A program made the position numbers and the translations under genes. The notes beneath the pieces are model-generated. The model saw nothing but the letters and a program-made list of their open reading frames with translations. It did not search any database and was not told the origin of the DNA. DNA of 64,000 nt from Bacteroidales bacterium (lineage in GTDB: Bacteria > Bacteroidota > Bacteroidia > Bacteroidales > UBA10428), in assembly GCA_016933335.1 (NCBI GenBank), contig JAFGBD010000027.1, forward strand, positions 1-64,000, given 5' to 3'. Below are positions 1 through 9,208 of the stretch, in pieces. Positions within the stretch are counted from its first letter, which is position 1. Every line of letters begins with the position of its first letter.

Positions 1-1157
1 AACCCGGCGGGCAGTCAATCGGGTGGTCAAATATTGAAGACAAAGGCTGGACCGAGATGAGACACAGCCTGGATTCGCTAAAAAGCAGCACTCTTGTTCA
101 ATTCAGGATTGCATACGGATCTGAAGGTACATACAATGGCAACAAGGGATTTGCCTTTGACAATATCTGGATAGGCGAAAGAGAGAAGGTGGTTTTGCTG
201 GAGCATTTCACAAATTCATCAGATACCTTCAGCAGGAATGCAGATGATATTCTCCGGGATATTATCAGCAGTTTCAGGAAGGATGTTATCAGCCTGCAGT
301 ATCACACTTCTTTTCCGGGTTCGGATGCATTGAACGGAGATAATCCTGTAATTCCGGAAAGCAGGGTATTTTACTATGGCATTCAATCAGTCCCCTATAC
401 GCTGCTTGACGGCGGGAACATCAACGGGCACAGGTTTGACTATTATCTGAGAGACATTGATAAACGGGATATCATGCTTCAATCCTTAAGAGATCCGTAT
501 TTAAGATTGAATATTCAGACTGATTATGGTGTGAGTTATGTGGATATTGAGGCAGACATAGAGGCGCTCACTTCGATTCCACTGAGTGAGCTAACCCTGC
601 ATGTTGTCATCCTGGAGAAAGAGATTACGGGCATAGAAGGAGAGAACGGGGAGGAGAGATATCGGGATGTCGTGAAAGCACTGGTACCGGATCAGGCGGG
701 GACCTATATCTATAAGTCATGGCAACCGGGAGATCATGAGACACTGTACTACACATGGAAATATGAGAAGGTATATGATGTCAGCCAGTTACGGGTAGTT
801 GCCTTTATACAGGATGAGAACACAAAGGAAGTGTATCAATCAGCCATTGACAAATACGGCATTGTCAGCACAGTGACAGACAAGCCGGTGATAATCGGCG
901 AACACATGTTTGACATTATACCGAACCCGGCAATAGATTATTTCATGATAAGATTTAAATACCCGCTTAAAACCGGCAGTTACATGACAATAACCAGTAT
1001 GGATGGAAGGGTCATCCGCAATGATATCATCGAAGCCGGAATCCGGGTTCATATAATTGATACAAAGTCATTTACACATGGAATATATGTGATCAATGTA
1101 ATCTCTGATAATCAAATGCTTGGAGCAAAGAGAATTCTGATTAACTGCAGGCAATAG
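1..1157 (+). CDS. T9SS-secreted protein with Omp28-like domain (5' end outside window)
   Basis: The reading frame is open to the window edge (first complete codon at base 3), so the N-terminus is missing. Three parts are visible. A short stretch ending in FAFDNIWIG resembles the end of a MAM/concanavalin-like beta-sandwich. Next comes a region starting VVLLEHFTN, which matches the Omp28-like thioredoxin fold of Bacteroidota surface proteins; the family usually has a Cys-x-x-Cys just after the 'EFTG' motif, but here that stretch reads FTNSSDTF, so it cannot work as a dithiol oxidoreductase. The last ~80 residues (from about IIPNPAIDYF) form a type A T9SS C-terminal sorting domain, ending in a GIYVINV-type strand. 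It is therefore probably exported by T9SS and anchored on or released from the cell surface. Function beyond that is unknown. No terminator hairpin follows. Confidence 0.75.
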   Translation, partial: PGGQSIGWSNIEDKGWTEMRHSLDSLKSSTLVQFRIAYGSEGTYNGNKGFAFDNIWIGEREKVVLLEHFTNSSDTFSRNADDILRDIISSFRKDVISLQYHTSFPGSDALNGDNPVIPESRVFYYGIQSVPYTLLDGGNINGHRFDYYLRDIDKRDIMLQSLRDPYLRLNIQTDYGVSYVDIEADIEALTSIPLSELTLHVVILEKEITGIEGENGEERYRDVVKALVPDQAGTYIYKSWQPGDHETLYYTWKYEKVYDVSQLRVVAFIQDENTKEVYQSAIDKYGIVSTVTDKPVIIGEHMFDIIPNPAIDYFMIRFKYPLKTGSYMTITSMDGRVIRNDIIEAGIRVHIIDTKSFTHGIYVINVISDNQMLGAKRILINCRQ

Positions 1158-1229
1158 CTTTAAGCGTCAAGGAATGGAGCTTATAACAAAGTCATTTAAG
1201 AACAAGAAGTACCTTTTCTCTGCCTGTTC

Positions 1230-1991
1230 ATGACTGCAAATCATAAAAAATACTATATAGGGACTTCAGGATGGTCTTACAATCACTGGAAGGGTAATTT
1301 TTATCCGGAGGATATTAAAAAGAACAACTGGTTTGATTATTATACCGGACATTTTTCAACGGTTGAGATCAACGCTACCTTTTACAGAAAATTTAAAGAT
1401 GAAACATTTACCAGGTGGAAGGACAAATCACCTGACAATTTCAGCTTTGTATTGAAAATACCAAGATTTATTACCCATATTAAGAAGCTGGTCAATGTAA
1501 AAACTGAGATCTCAGAATTCTGCAGACAGGCCATGTTGCTTCAGGATAAGCTTGGATGTTTGTTATTACAGCTACCCCCTTTTATCTCATACCAGAGAGG
1601 ATTATTATATGAGACACTTGGTTTATTTAAGAAAGGAATCAGGGTGGCCGTGGAATTCAGGAACAGGACCTGGTTGATCAACGAATCTAAAGAAATATTA
1701 AAAAGGCATTCTGCCATTTTCTGTAATTCTGATTCACCGGTGTCCGCATTAAATGATTGGATCACAACAGATACTGCATATCTAAGAATGCATGGAAGAA
1801 CAAGCTGGTATGCTTATAATTACACCAATGAAGAACTCATGAATGTTGCGGTTTTAATGAACAGGTTTTTTCAGAATGGTATTAAAACAATCTATGTCTT
1901 TTTTAACAATGATTATGGCGGATTTGCTCCTCAAAATGCAAGAATCCTCAACGACATTTTATCTTCTGATATCTCCTTAACGGAACGATAG
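1230..1991 (+). CDS. DUF72 (YecE-like) family protein
   Basis: The 253-residue protein has the hallmark DUF72 signatures: GTSGWSY at residues 11-17 followed by W20/G22/F24-Y25, and TVEINATFYR at 44-53. The family adopts a TIM-barrel-like fold; its biochemical role is not established, so no reaction is assigned. Length is normal for the family (about 240-290 residues). The start at 1230 follows a 72-bp gap after the T9SS cargo gene. It ends 18 bp before the convergent ABC transporter gene. There is no obvious operon partner. Confidence 0.85.
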   Translation: MTANHKKYYIGTSGWSYNHWKGNFYPEDIKKNNWFDYYTGHFSTVEINATFYRKFKDETFTRWKDKSPDNFSFVLKIPRFITHIKKLVNVKTEISEFCRQAMLLQDKLGCLLLQLPPFISYQRGLLYETLGLFKKGIRVAVEFRNRTWLINESKEILKRHSAIFCNSDSPVSALNDWITTDTAYLRMHGRTSWYAYNYTNEELMNVAVLMNRFFQNGIKTIYVFFNNDYGGFAPQNARILNDILSSDISLTER

Positions 1992-2009
1992 AATATAATT
2001 ATAATAACC

Positions 2010-5000
2010 TTAATCATGAACCCCGGTTTGTTTTTTCCACCTGTCGGAAAAACCTTCAATATAGTCCATTGCTTTTTTCAGCAGCCTGAAATATAATATA
2101 ATGAAAAGAATGATTGACATTGCCCATATAACGATGGTATTCACCCAGAAAGTACTGTAATATTTACCGAAGAATTGTTTCCGGGGAGCATAAAAATGAG
2201 CTTTCAGAAACCTGTTATCAGGATCAAGGTAAACAGGATCGATTTTTTGATAAAGGTTAGCTTTATATTCAACGATCCTGATGACCTCATTGGTATTTTC
2301 AACGAACTCGGCAAGCTTGTCATTGTGGAATTCTCTCTTCAGCTTCAGGAATGAATTCTTTTCCTCGGGGGTTTTCTGCAGATCACGTATGATCCTGTCT
2401 CTTTCATCACTTGCCCTGTTATAGATTCTGATATATATTTTGTTGACTTTGTTGATGTATGCTCTGGTTTCACTGATAATTCTTTCATTCAGACATTCAA
2501 GATATAAACTGTCCAGATATTGAAATGCATCATTCTGGCCAGGCTGGAGCTTTTTCGATACATTACTGTTTAATTCCTTACCTATTTCATTTCTCAGAAG
2601 GGAAAGGTTTTCCATGTTCTTAGCCCTTTTCTGTGGACTCCTGAAATTTTTTTCAAGATAATCCAGCTTGTTTAAAAGGTTTCTGACCCAGTAATTTTTC
2701 TTGAATTCGGCATTGCTCATTACCTTGTTCAAAGGATAAAACTTCTGCATATAATCGTTCTCGGTAAACTGGTGGACAGCAAGGGCTTCATATCCCCATC
2801 GTGCAGTCATCAGTTCACCATAGACCGGGATGCTGCTCGGGGAAGAGATGGCAGGATTCAGTTTTTCATATTTTACCATCACACCACTAAGAATAATCTG
2901 CGGTATAACAAGGAATGGAATAAGAATATAGATGGTGACAACTGTTTTAAAGCTGTCTGAGATAACCAGACCCATGATATTTGAAGCAGCCCAGGCGCTG
3001 AATAGTATTAGCCAGTATTCAAAAAACATCCCTTTTATCTCAATGATACTGTTGCCGAGGAGAACAAAAGTAAATGCCTGTATAGCAGAAATACCAAGCA
3101 TCACAGCGACTTTAGAGAAAAGATAGCTCATCCAGCTCAGGTTCAGAAATGCTTCACGTTTCAGTATCTTTCTGTCCTTGATGATTTCTTCGGCACTCAC
3201 TGTTAGTCCCATAAATATTGCCACTATCACTGACATAAAAATATATACCGGAAGATTGCTGTTTCCGATGAAGGTGTATCCCAGTTCATTGGTCGCACTG
3301 ACATCATAATATTTAATGATGAAGGCCAGAATCAATGCAAGAACCGGGGCTTCGAGAAATGTGATGATGAGGTATTGTGTATTGGCAAGCTTTGAAAGCA
3401 CATCACGCACTACGAAAATAAAAAATTGTATTAGTTTGTTTGGTATTTTAAATGAGATGCAGGGTATCTCATTGTTTGATCTGGCTTTATGGGATTTTTC
3501 TTCTGAGATATTGTTATAATACTCATTCCATTCTTTTGGAGTTATTTTTCGATGTTGTGTTTGTTTACCGTATTCATCTACAATTGGTGATTCCACGATA
3601 TTAAAGATCTGTTCGGGATTTACATTTCCGCAGGCATGACATTCGCTCTCTGACCAGTTGGCATGATGAACCTTCGACTTGAAATAAACAATTGAATCTA
3701 TAGGATCTCCGTTATATATAAGGTAGCCTCCTGTATCAAGGATCAGCAAACGGTCCAGCATCTTGAAAATATCTGAGGAAGGCTGATGAATGACCACAAA
3801 TACAAGCTTGCCCTTCAATGTCAGATCCTTAAGCAAATCCATAATATTCTCCGAATCCCTTGATGAAAGGCCGGATGTTGGTTCATCCAGGAAAAGGACT
3901 GCAGGCTCTCTTATTAATTCCAGTGCTATGTTCAGACGTTTGCGCTGTCCCCCGCTTATTTTCTTATTCAACGGTGTGCCAACCTGAATGTCTTTGATTT
4001 CATATAAACCCAGATTTTGCAGTACCCTGTTGACACTATCTATAATTTCCTGCTGGGAATAATGACTGAAACATAGTTTTGCATTATAATAGAGATTCTG
4101 AAAGACTGTGAGTTCTTCAATCAGCAGATCATCCTGGGAAACATGACCAATTAAACCTTCAATCTTTTCTTTTTCTCCATGAATATCAACTCCGTTGATG
4201 AGCACCTGACCGGTAGTGGGTCGGGCAGAACCATTCAGTACATTAAGCAGGGTTGATTTGCCTGCACCGCTTGCTCCCATAATGCCGACAAGCCTGCCCG
4301 ATTCTTCTGTGAAACTCATGTTGAAGAGCCCGGTTTTATTATTCTTGAACCTGTAGCTGATATCCTTTATTTCAAATACAATTTTTGATTTTTTTAAATC
4401 CTCATTGAATGTGCTGACGATATCACTATAATATATGGGCTTAACATGATGGTTGCGTATTGATGACCCGGTATGTAACACATATGCCCTGTCCTGCTGC
4501 AACAATTGCCCGTTAACATACATTTCATTGATACCGTGGTATTTAAGGAAGTAGATATTTGTTGAGACCACATTCAGAATTCTGAGTTGTCCAACAAGAA
4601 ATTCAGAATACAGATGTTTTGTCTTCAGGTTCCCGAAATCTTTATTATTGTCTATTAACAGGATGTTTGAGTTGTCAGGGATCTCATCAAAGCTGGTTAA
4701 TGTAAACTCTTTAATCAGGTTATATTCTTCGTCAGAAATGTAAAATGACTGGGCTACTGTTTCAATGAATTCAAATTCCTGATCGGTTATGACATCGGTA
4801 TCGGAATTGATAAATTCAAACAGCTGGACGAGAACAATGATCTTCTGTTTTTGTGTAAGTTCCTTATTGATATATTTATCAATAATCTTCAGAATTTTAA
4901 CAGAATCTCTGACAATACTTAATTCTTTATGATCTGAATAATATTTATCAAAAAGATCAAGATATTTCTTAATCAGCTCCAGATTAAGCTGTCTTTTAAG

Positions 5001-5129
5001 GAAAGACTCAACCACCTTTCTTCGGATTTGAAATGATTCAGAAACAGAATCCTTGTCTTTTAAATTACTTTCAGGCCTTGCAATGATTGCAAACAGTTCC
5101 ATTAAAGCCTCAAGTATCTGTTCACTCAT
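2010..5129 (-). CDS. ABCG-like ABC transporter, fused ATPase-permease with TerB-like and FHA-like N-terminus
   Basis: A 1039-residue multidomain membrane protein. Residues ~80-150 look like a TerB-like helical domain, and ~150-240 resemble an FHA-type beta domain, the sort of regulatory front end seen in FHA-ABC-2 transporters. The ATPase follows: Walker A GASGAGKST at 285-293, signature SGGQ at 392-395, Walker B VLFLDEP at 411-417 and H-loop His448. A CxxC (C497, C500) lies between ATPase and membrane part. Transmembrane segments of ABC-2 type occupy ~570-760, followed by a long hydrophilic, partly coiled extracytoplasmic region (~770-1000) and a final membrane segment near 1005-1030. The order ATPase-then-permease is the ABCG arrangement, so it probably works as a homodimer. 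The substrate is unknown. It is divergent from clpB with a 415-bp gap and stands alone as a transcription unit. Confidence 0.85.
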   Translation of the reverse strand: MSEQILEALMELFAIIARPESNLKDKDSVSESFQIRRKVVESFLKRQLNLELIKKYLDLFDKYYSDHKELSIVRDSVKILKIIDKYINKELTQKQKIIVLVQLFEFINSDTDVITDQEFEFIETVAQSFYISDEEYNLIKEFTLTSFDEIPDNSNILLIDNNKDFGNLKTKHLYSEFLVGQLRILNVVSTNIYFLKYHGINEMYVNGQLLQQDRAYVLHTGSSIRNHHVKPIYYSDIVSTFNEDLKKSKIVFEIKDISYRFKNNKTGLFNMSFTEESGRLVGIMGASGAGKSTLLNVLNGSARPTTGQVLINGVDIHGEKEKIEGLIGHVSQDDLLIEELTVFQNLYYNAKLCFSHYSQQEIIDSVNRVLQNLGLYEIKDIQVGTPLNKKISGGQRKRLNIALELIREPAVLFLDEPTSGLSSRDSENIMDLLKDLTLKGKLVFVVIHQPSSDIFKMLDRLLILDTGGYLIYNGDPIDSIVYFKSKVHHANWSESECHACGNVNPEQIFNIVESPIVDEYGKQTQHRKITPKEWNEYYNNISEEKSHKARSNNEIPCISFKIPNKLIQFFIFVVRDVLSKLANTQYLIITFLEAPVLALILAFIIKYYDVSATNELGYTFIGNSNLPVYIFMSVIVAIFMGLTVSAEEIIKDRKILKREAFLNLSWMSYLFSKVAVMLGISAIQAFTFVLLGNSIIEIKGMFFEYWLILFSAWAASNIMGLVISDSFKTVVTIYILIPFLVIPQIILSGVMVKYEKLNPAISSPSSIPVYGELMTARWGYEALAVHQFTENDYMQKFYPLNKVMSNAEFKKNYWVRNLLNKLDYLEKNFRSPQKRAKNMENLSLLRNEIGKELNSNVSKKLQPGQNDAFQYLDSLYLECLNERIISETRAYINKVNKIYIRIYNRASDERDRIIRDLQKTPEEKNSFLKLKREFHNDKLAEFVENTNEVIRIVEYKANLYQKIDPVYLDPDNRFLKAHFYAPRKQFFGKYYSTFWVNTIVIWAMSIILFIILYFRLLKKAMDYIEGFSDRWKKQTGVHD

Positions 5130-5544
5130 TTTCCGCTAGTTTTAGAGATATTAATCAAATGGGCTATGTAAGACAACTTTTGTTTCAACCTCAGTTTTTG
5201 CCCCGGATGCAAAATTTTACGCAAATTAACCATATATGTTTCAAATGATGTGGTTTTTGTCAAAATAAACAAAAAATCTTAAGAGGCATAGAATTCTTAA
5301 TTTAAAAGTGAAGTTAATTTAAATTCTCAAACCCAGTAAATATGTTAGCAGTGGATATTAAGTTAATCTGTACATCATTTAAAGTGATCCTGCTGGAATT
5401 TAATCAGATGGATAAGATTTTTCAAAATTAAAAACTGTCAATATGACTTTATTTTTCCCTAATATATGTCAGAATGACATATTTTAAAGATGTTGTTTAA
5501 CTGGTAGGAAATTTGATGCCAAAAGAAATATAATACTTATTGGC
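5130..5544. other. 415-bp divergent intergenic region upstream of clpB
   Basis: AT-rich spacer between the ABC transporter gene (minus) and clpB (plus). It holds no ORF, tRNA or terminator that I can support. Its notable content is the pair of inverted repeats listed separately at 5437-5482. No exact TAnnTTTG element was seen on either strand here, so the two promoters are not placed. Confidence 0.6.
5437..5482. promoter_or_regulatory. Two GTCA-N3-TGAC inverted repeats upstream of clpB (candidate operator)
   Basis: Site 1 (5437-5447) reads GTCA-ATA-TGAC. Site 2 (5464-5482) is a perfect palindrome with 8-bp arms, ATATGTCA-GAA-TGACATAT. Both share the GTCA-N3-TGAC core and their centres are 31 bp apart, about three helical turns, which suits a dimeric repressor binding one face of the DNA. 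They lie 63-108 bp before the clpB ATG. Since clpB is a heat-shock gene, a stress regulator is a reasonable inference, but the binding protein is not identified here. It is not the HAIR (HspR) or CIRCE (HrcA) sequence. Confidence 0.5.
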
Positions 5545-8136
5545 ATGAATTTGAATCAATTTACAATAAAAGCTCAGGAAGCCATACAACAGGCTTTTAA
5601 TATTGCCCTTGGATACAATCATCAGGCAGTAGAGAATGGTCATCTGCTCAAAGGAATCCTGAGCCAGAGTGAGAGCATTACATCTTATCTTTTTAAAAAG
5701 CTCAGTATTAATCAAAACTCATTTGAAAATATACTTCATAAAATCATTGAGTCTTATCCGAAGGTATCGGGCGGAGAGCAGTATCTTTCCTCCAGGGCAA
5801 ACAAATCGCTGCAGAAAGCCGGTCATTATGCCAGGGAACTTAATGACGATTTCATTTCTGTCGAGCATCTGTTTATGGGAATTTTTACATCCGGAGATAA
5901 TGTTTCACAGATGATGAAGGACAACGGAATAACTGAAAAAGATCTCAAAAACGCCATCAAAGATCTTAGGAAAGGTTCAAAGGTAGACAGCCAGACAGCT
6001 GAAGATACATTTAATTCCTTAAACCGTTTTGCCATCAATCTGAATGAACAGGCAGAAAGCGGAAAACTTGATCCTGTAATCGGTCGTGAGGATGAAATCA
6101 GAAGGATTCTGCAAATACTATCCCGCAGGACAAAAAATAATCCCATACTCATAGGTGAACCCGGAGTCGGAAAAACTGCCATTGGAGAAGGGCTTGCACA
6201 CCGGATTGTTGCCGGTGATGTACCCGAAAACCTGAAATCCAAACAGGTATATTCGCTGGATATGGGTGCATTGATAGCCGGTGCCAAATACAAGGGTGAG
6301 TTCGAAGAACGTCTGAAAGCTGTTGTGAAAGAAGTCATATCATCCGATGGTGATATCATATTATTTATTGATGAGATACATACACTTGTGGGCGCAGGTA
6401 AATCGGAGGGGGCAATGGATGCTGCGAATATTTTAAAACCTGCCCTGGCAAAAGGTGACCTTCGGGCCATAGGAGCGACCACATTGAATGAATATCAAAA
6501 GTATTTTGAAAAAGACAAGGCTCTTGAAAGACGATTCCAGATAGTGATGGTTGATGAACCCGATGAGCTGAGTGCCATCTCAATCTTAAGGGGGCTGAAG
6601 GAAAGATATGAGAACCATCATCGGGTCAGGATAAAAGATGAAGCCATCATAGCTGCCGTTAAACTCTCGAACAGATATGTAACGGAAAGATTTCTTCCTG
6701 ATAAAGCCATTGATTTGATTGATGAAGCTGCATCGAAAATGAGGCTTGAAATGAATTCTGTTCCACAGGAACTGGATGATATACAAAGAAAAATACAACA
6801 ACTTGAAATAGAAAAGGAGGCCATTAAAAGGGAAGGTGACAGGCAAAAAGCTCAGAAGCTTTCACAGGTGATTGCCGAACTTAATGACGAAAGAACCAGG
6901 CTCATGGCCAAATGGCAATCAGAGAAGAACATGATAGAGCAGATACAATTGCACCTCGCCAACATTGAAAATTTCAGGCAGGAAGCAGATCAGGCTGAAC
7001 GTCAGGGAGAGTACGGGATGGTTGCTGAATTAAGGTACGGTAAGATCAGAGAAACTGAGGCAGTCATTGAAGATTTAAAACAACAGCTTAAAGAATTGCA
7101 GGGAGAAAATGCCATGATTAAAGAAGAAGTCACTGCAGAGGATATTGCAGAAATTGTGTCAAAATGGACAGGTATACCTGTGAATAAAATGTTGCAGGGA
7201 GAAAAAGAAAAACTACTTGGCCTTGAAAAAGAGCTGCACAGGCGTGTTGTCGGACAGGATGAAGCAATACAAGCAGTTGCCGATGCTGTCAGAAGAAGCA
7301 GGGCAGGTTTGCAGGACACCAAAAAACCTGTTGGTTCATTTCTGTTCCTTGGAACAACAGGTGTAGGTAAAACAGAGCTTGCCCGGGCACTGGCTGAATT
7401 TCTTTTCAATGACGAAAACCTGCTGACGAGGATTGATATGTCGGAATACCAGGAAAGGCATTCTGTTTCACGTTTAATAGGAGCCCCCCCCGGATATATA
7501 GGTTATGAAGAAGGCGGACAACTTACAGAAGCTGTGAGGAGAAAACCTTATTCGGTTATTCTACTGGATGAGATTGAAAAAGCTCATCCGGATGTTTTTA
7601 ACATTCTGCTGCAGGTACTGGATGATGGCAGGTTAACCGATAACAAAGGACGTACTGTTAATTTCAAGAATACCATCATCATTATGACTTCAAATGTCGG
7701 CTCGCATATTATCCAGGAGAATCTGCAACAATTGAATGCAGTTAACAAAGATGAGATACTTGAGCAGACAAAACAACAGGTGTTCGATCTTTTGAAAAAG
7801 ACCATCAGGCCTGAATTCCTGAACAGAATTGATGAACTGATCATGTTTTCACCCCTGAATCAGGATGAGATCAGGCAAATCGTCAGGTTACAGTATAACA
7901 ATATCTTAAGTCTTTTGAAAAACGACGAAATAAAAATGACAATAAGTGATGAGGCCATAGACTGGATAGCAGAAACAGGTTTCGATCCGCAATATGGAGC
8001 AAGGCCCATTAAACGCGTTCTGCAAAGATATGTATTGAATGAATTATCGAAACAGATCCTGGAAGGGAAGATTACAAAGAATCAACATATTATGATTGAA
8101 AAAGGGAAAGAAGGTCTTATAATTAAGAACGGATAA
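5545..8136 (+). CDS. clpB: ATP-dependent disaggregase ClpB
   Basis: ClpB is a hexameric AAA+ chaperone that threads aggregated proteins through its pore, working with DnaK/DnaJ/GrpE in the cytoplasm. All parts are present in 863 residues: the Clp N-domain (1-145), first AAA with Walker A GEPGVGKT at 204-211 and Walker B ILFIDEIH at 272-279, the ClpB/Hsp104 middle coiled coil (~405-520, rich in E/K/Q), second AAA with Walker A GTTGVGKT at 603-610, and the C-terminal D2-small domain. The middle domain and the absence of a ClpP-binding IGF/L loop distinguish it from ClpA/ClpC. The ATG at 5545 gives the normal MNLNQFT start. It is a single-gene unit, convergent with the STAS gene 13 bp downstream, and probably stress-controlled through the inverted repeats upstream. 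Confidence 0.97.
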   Translation: MNLNQFTIKAQEAIQQAFNIALGYNHQAVENGHLLKGILSQSESITSYLFKKLSINQNSFENILHKIIESYPKVSGGEQYLSSRANKSLQKAGHYARELNDDFISVEHLFMGIFTSGDNVSQMMKDNGITEKDLKNAIKDLRKGSKVDSQTAEDTFNSLNRFAINLNEQAESGKLDPVIGREDEIRRILQILSRRTKNNPILIGEPGVGKTAIGEGLAHRIVAGDVPENLKSKQVYSLDMGALIAGAKYKGEFEERLKAVVKEVISSDGDIILFIDEIHTLVGAGKSEGAMDAANILKPALAKGDLRAIGATTLNEYQKYFEKDKALERRFQIVMVDEPDELSAISILRGLKERYENHHRVRIKDEAIIAAVKLSNRYVTERFLPDKAIDLIDEAASKMRLEMNSVPQELDDIQRKIQQLEIEKEAIKREGDRQKAQKLSQVIAELNDERTRLMAKWQSEKNMIEQIQLHLANIENFRQEADQAERQGEYGMVAELRYGKIRETEAVIEDLKQQLKELQGENAMIKEEVTAEDIAEIVSKWTGIPVNKMLQGEKEKLLGLEKELHRRVVGQDEAIQAVADAVRRSRAGLQDTKKPVGSFLFLGTTGVGKTELARALAEFLFNDENLLTRIDMSEYQERHSVSRLIGAPPGYIGYEEGGQLTEAVRRKPYSVILLDEIEKAHPDVFNILLQVLDDGRLTDNKGRTVNFKNTIIIMTSNVGSHIIQENLQQLNAVNKDEILEQTKQQVFDLLKKTIRPEFLNRIDELIMFSPLNQDEIRQIVRLQYNNILSLLKNDEIKMTISDEAIDWIAETGFDPQYGARPIKRVLQRYVLNELSKQILEGKITKNQHIMIEKGKEGLIIKNG

Positions 8137-8149
8137 AGATAAATTGAGT

Positions 8150-8488
8150 TTAAGAAAAACTCTTAAGGCAGTCATCCAGATTTTCATATAGTTCGAAAAC
8201 ATTATGAAGCTGCAGCAATTTGAATAATTCCATCACCTCAGAGGAGATATTACATATTTTAAATTGTCCCTGGTTGTTGTTGGCAGTTTTTAAAATTGAC
8301 AGAAAGACACCAAAACCCGTACTGTCTATAAATCTGATACCATCCAGACTGAGGGCCATTTTGATGCCGGTATGAGTGTAAAAGCCTTTGAGCTTTTCCT
8401 TGACAGGTTCGGTAATCAGTGCATTAAACCTGTCAATATTATCAAACCTGACAACAAGAACCCCGTTTATTTTTTCAGTTTTTACCAT
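8150..8488 (-). CDS. STAS-domain protein (anti-sigma factor antagonist-like)
   Basis: A 112-residue single STAS domain. The phosphorylation loop reads FIDSTGFG (Ser56 at the expected position), as in SpoIIAA/RsbV-type antagonists that are switched by serine kinases and PP2C phosphatases. No anti-sigma kinase or PP2C phosphatase is adjacent; its only neighbour is the HPt protein gene 12 bp upstream on the same strand, which points to a two-gene transcription unit. The STAS protein probably relays a signal by binding a partner in its unphosphorylated state. Which partner cannot be told from the sequence. Confidence 0.85.
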   Translation of the reverse strand: MVKTEKINGVLVVRFDNIDRFNALITEPVKEKLKGFYTHTGIKMALSLDGIRFIDSTGFGVFLSILKTANNNQGQFKICNISSEVMELFKLLQLHNVFELYENLDDCLKSFS

Positions 8489-8500
8489 AAAAACAGCTTT

Positions 8501-8854
8501 TTAGATATATAATTCAAGATTTCTGGTAACTTCCTCAAGTTCCTTGACTGCTTCGGTTGTATCAAGTTTAAATCTGTTGATAATTGACTGATATTTTTCC
8601 TGTTCTTTTCCGGCTTTTGCCGACAGCTCAAGTCTTTTCAGATCAGATGCCAGATCATTCAAGCCCATGATAGAAACAGACGATTTTGCTTTATGGGCCA
8701 GTTTTCCAAGTTTTTCAAATTCCTTTTTTTCATAATGCGTTTCAAGGCCTTCAGAAAATTCCTTCACCTGATTTTTGAATATATCTATCATCTCGAGGAT
8801 CAACGATTGATTTCCACCGGACATTTCGCGCAAGTATGATAAGTCAACTCTCAT
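8501..8854 (-). CDS. HPt (histidine phosphotransfer) domain protein
   Basis: A small all-helical protein whose core, LAHKAKSSV, carries the HPt signature His-x-x-Lys-x with His54 as the likely phospho-acceptor (counting from the ATG at 8854). HPt proteins shuttle phosphate between response-regulator receiver domains in multi-step phosphorelays. No receiver or hybrid kinase gene lies nearby, so it probably serves a kinase encoded elsewhere. I chose the start at 8854 (MRVDLSYL) because the domain begins there; an in-frame ATG at 8884 would add ten residues of no obvious domain character. It is co-directional with and 12 bp upstream of the STAS gene. Confidence 0.82.
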   Translation of the reverse strand: MRVDLSYLREMSGGNQSLILEMIDIFKNQVKEFSEGLETHYEKKEFEKLGKLAHKAKSSVSIMGLNDLASDLKRLELSAKAGKEQEKYQSIINRFKLDTTEAVKELEEVTRNLELYI

Positions 8855-9208
8855 AAACAGCTTGTAAGATGGGAATATTCTCAAAGATAAAAAATTGAAT
8901 TCATATTTTTCTCAATTAATATAAATTAATTTTTCTATTTTTATGGAAAATATATATCTGAATATGCCTGTAAACAAATGATACGGGCAACACAATTTTA
9001 AACTGTTTTATTCAGATTGTTTTCAGTAGAATCTGAAAAGGATCAAAGTAAAACATAATATGAAATATCCATAAAATCTTTTACATCGGTTATGCATGCA
9101 GATACGATAATCACTACTATGGGTAAGTCTGGCTTTACTGACCTCCTGATTACCAGGCACAGACTCAACGGGATTCATCAGGCCATTTAAAATATTAATT
9201 ATTAACCA
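8855..9208. other. Intergenic region upstream of the TPR gene
   Basis: A ~350-bp AT-rich spacer between divergent genes (HPt, minus; TPR, plus). The only structure I see is a weak inverted repeat, TTTTCAG-N6-CTGAAAA at 9020-9039. There is no exact TAnnTTTG promoter element, tRNA or plausible ORF. Confidence 0.5.

Noticed and set aside
5826-6482. 218-codon antisense ORF within clpB
   Set aside because: Shadow of the clpB frame; Ser/Pro-rich, no domain, and clpB is clearly the coding strand.
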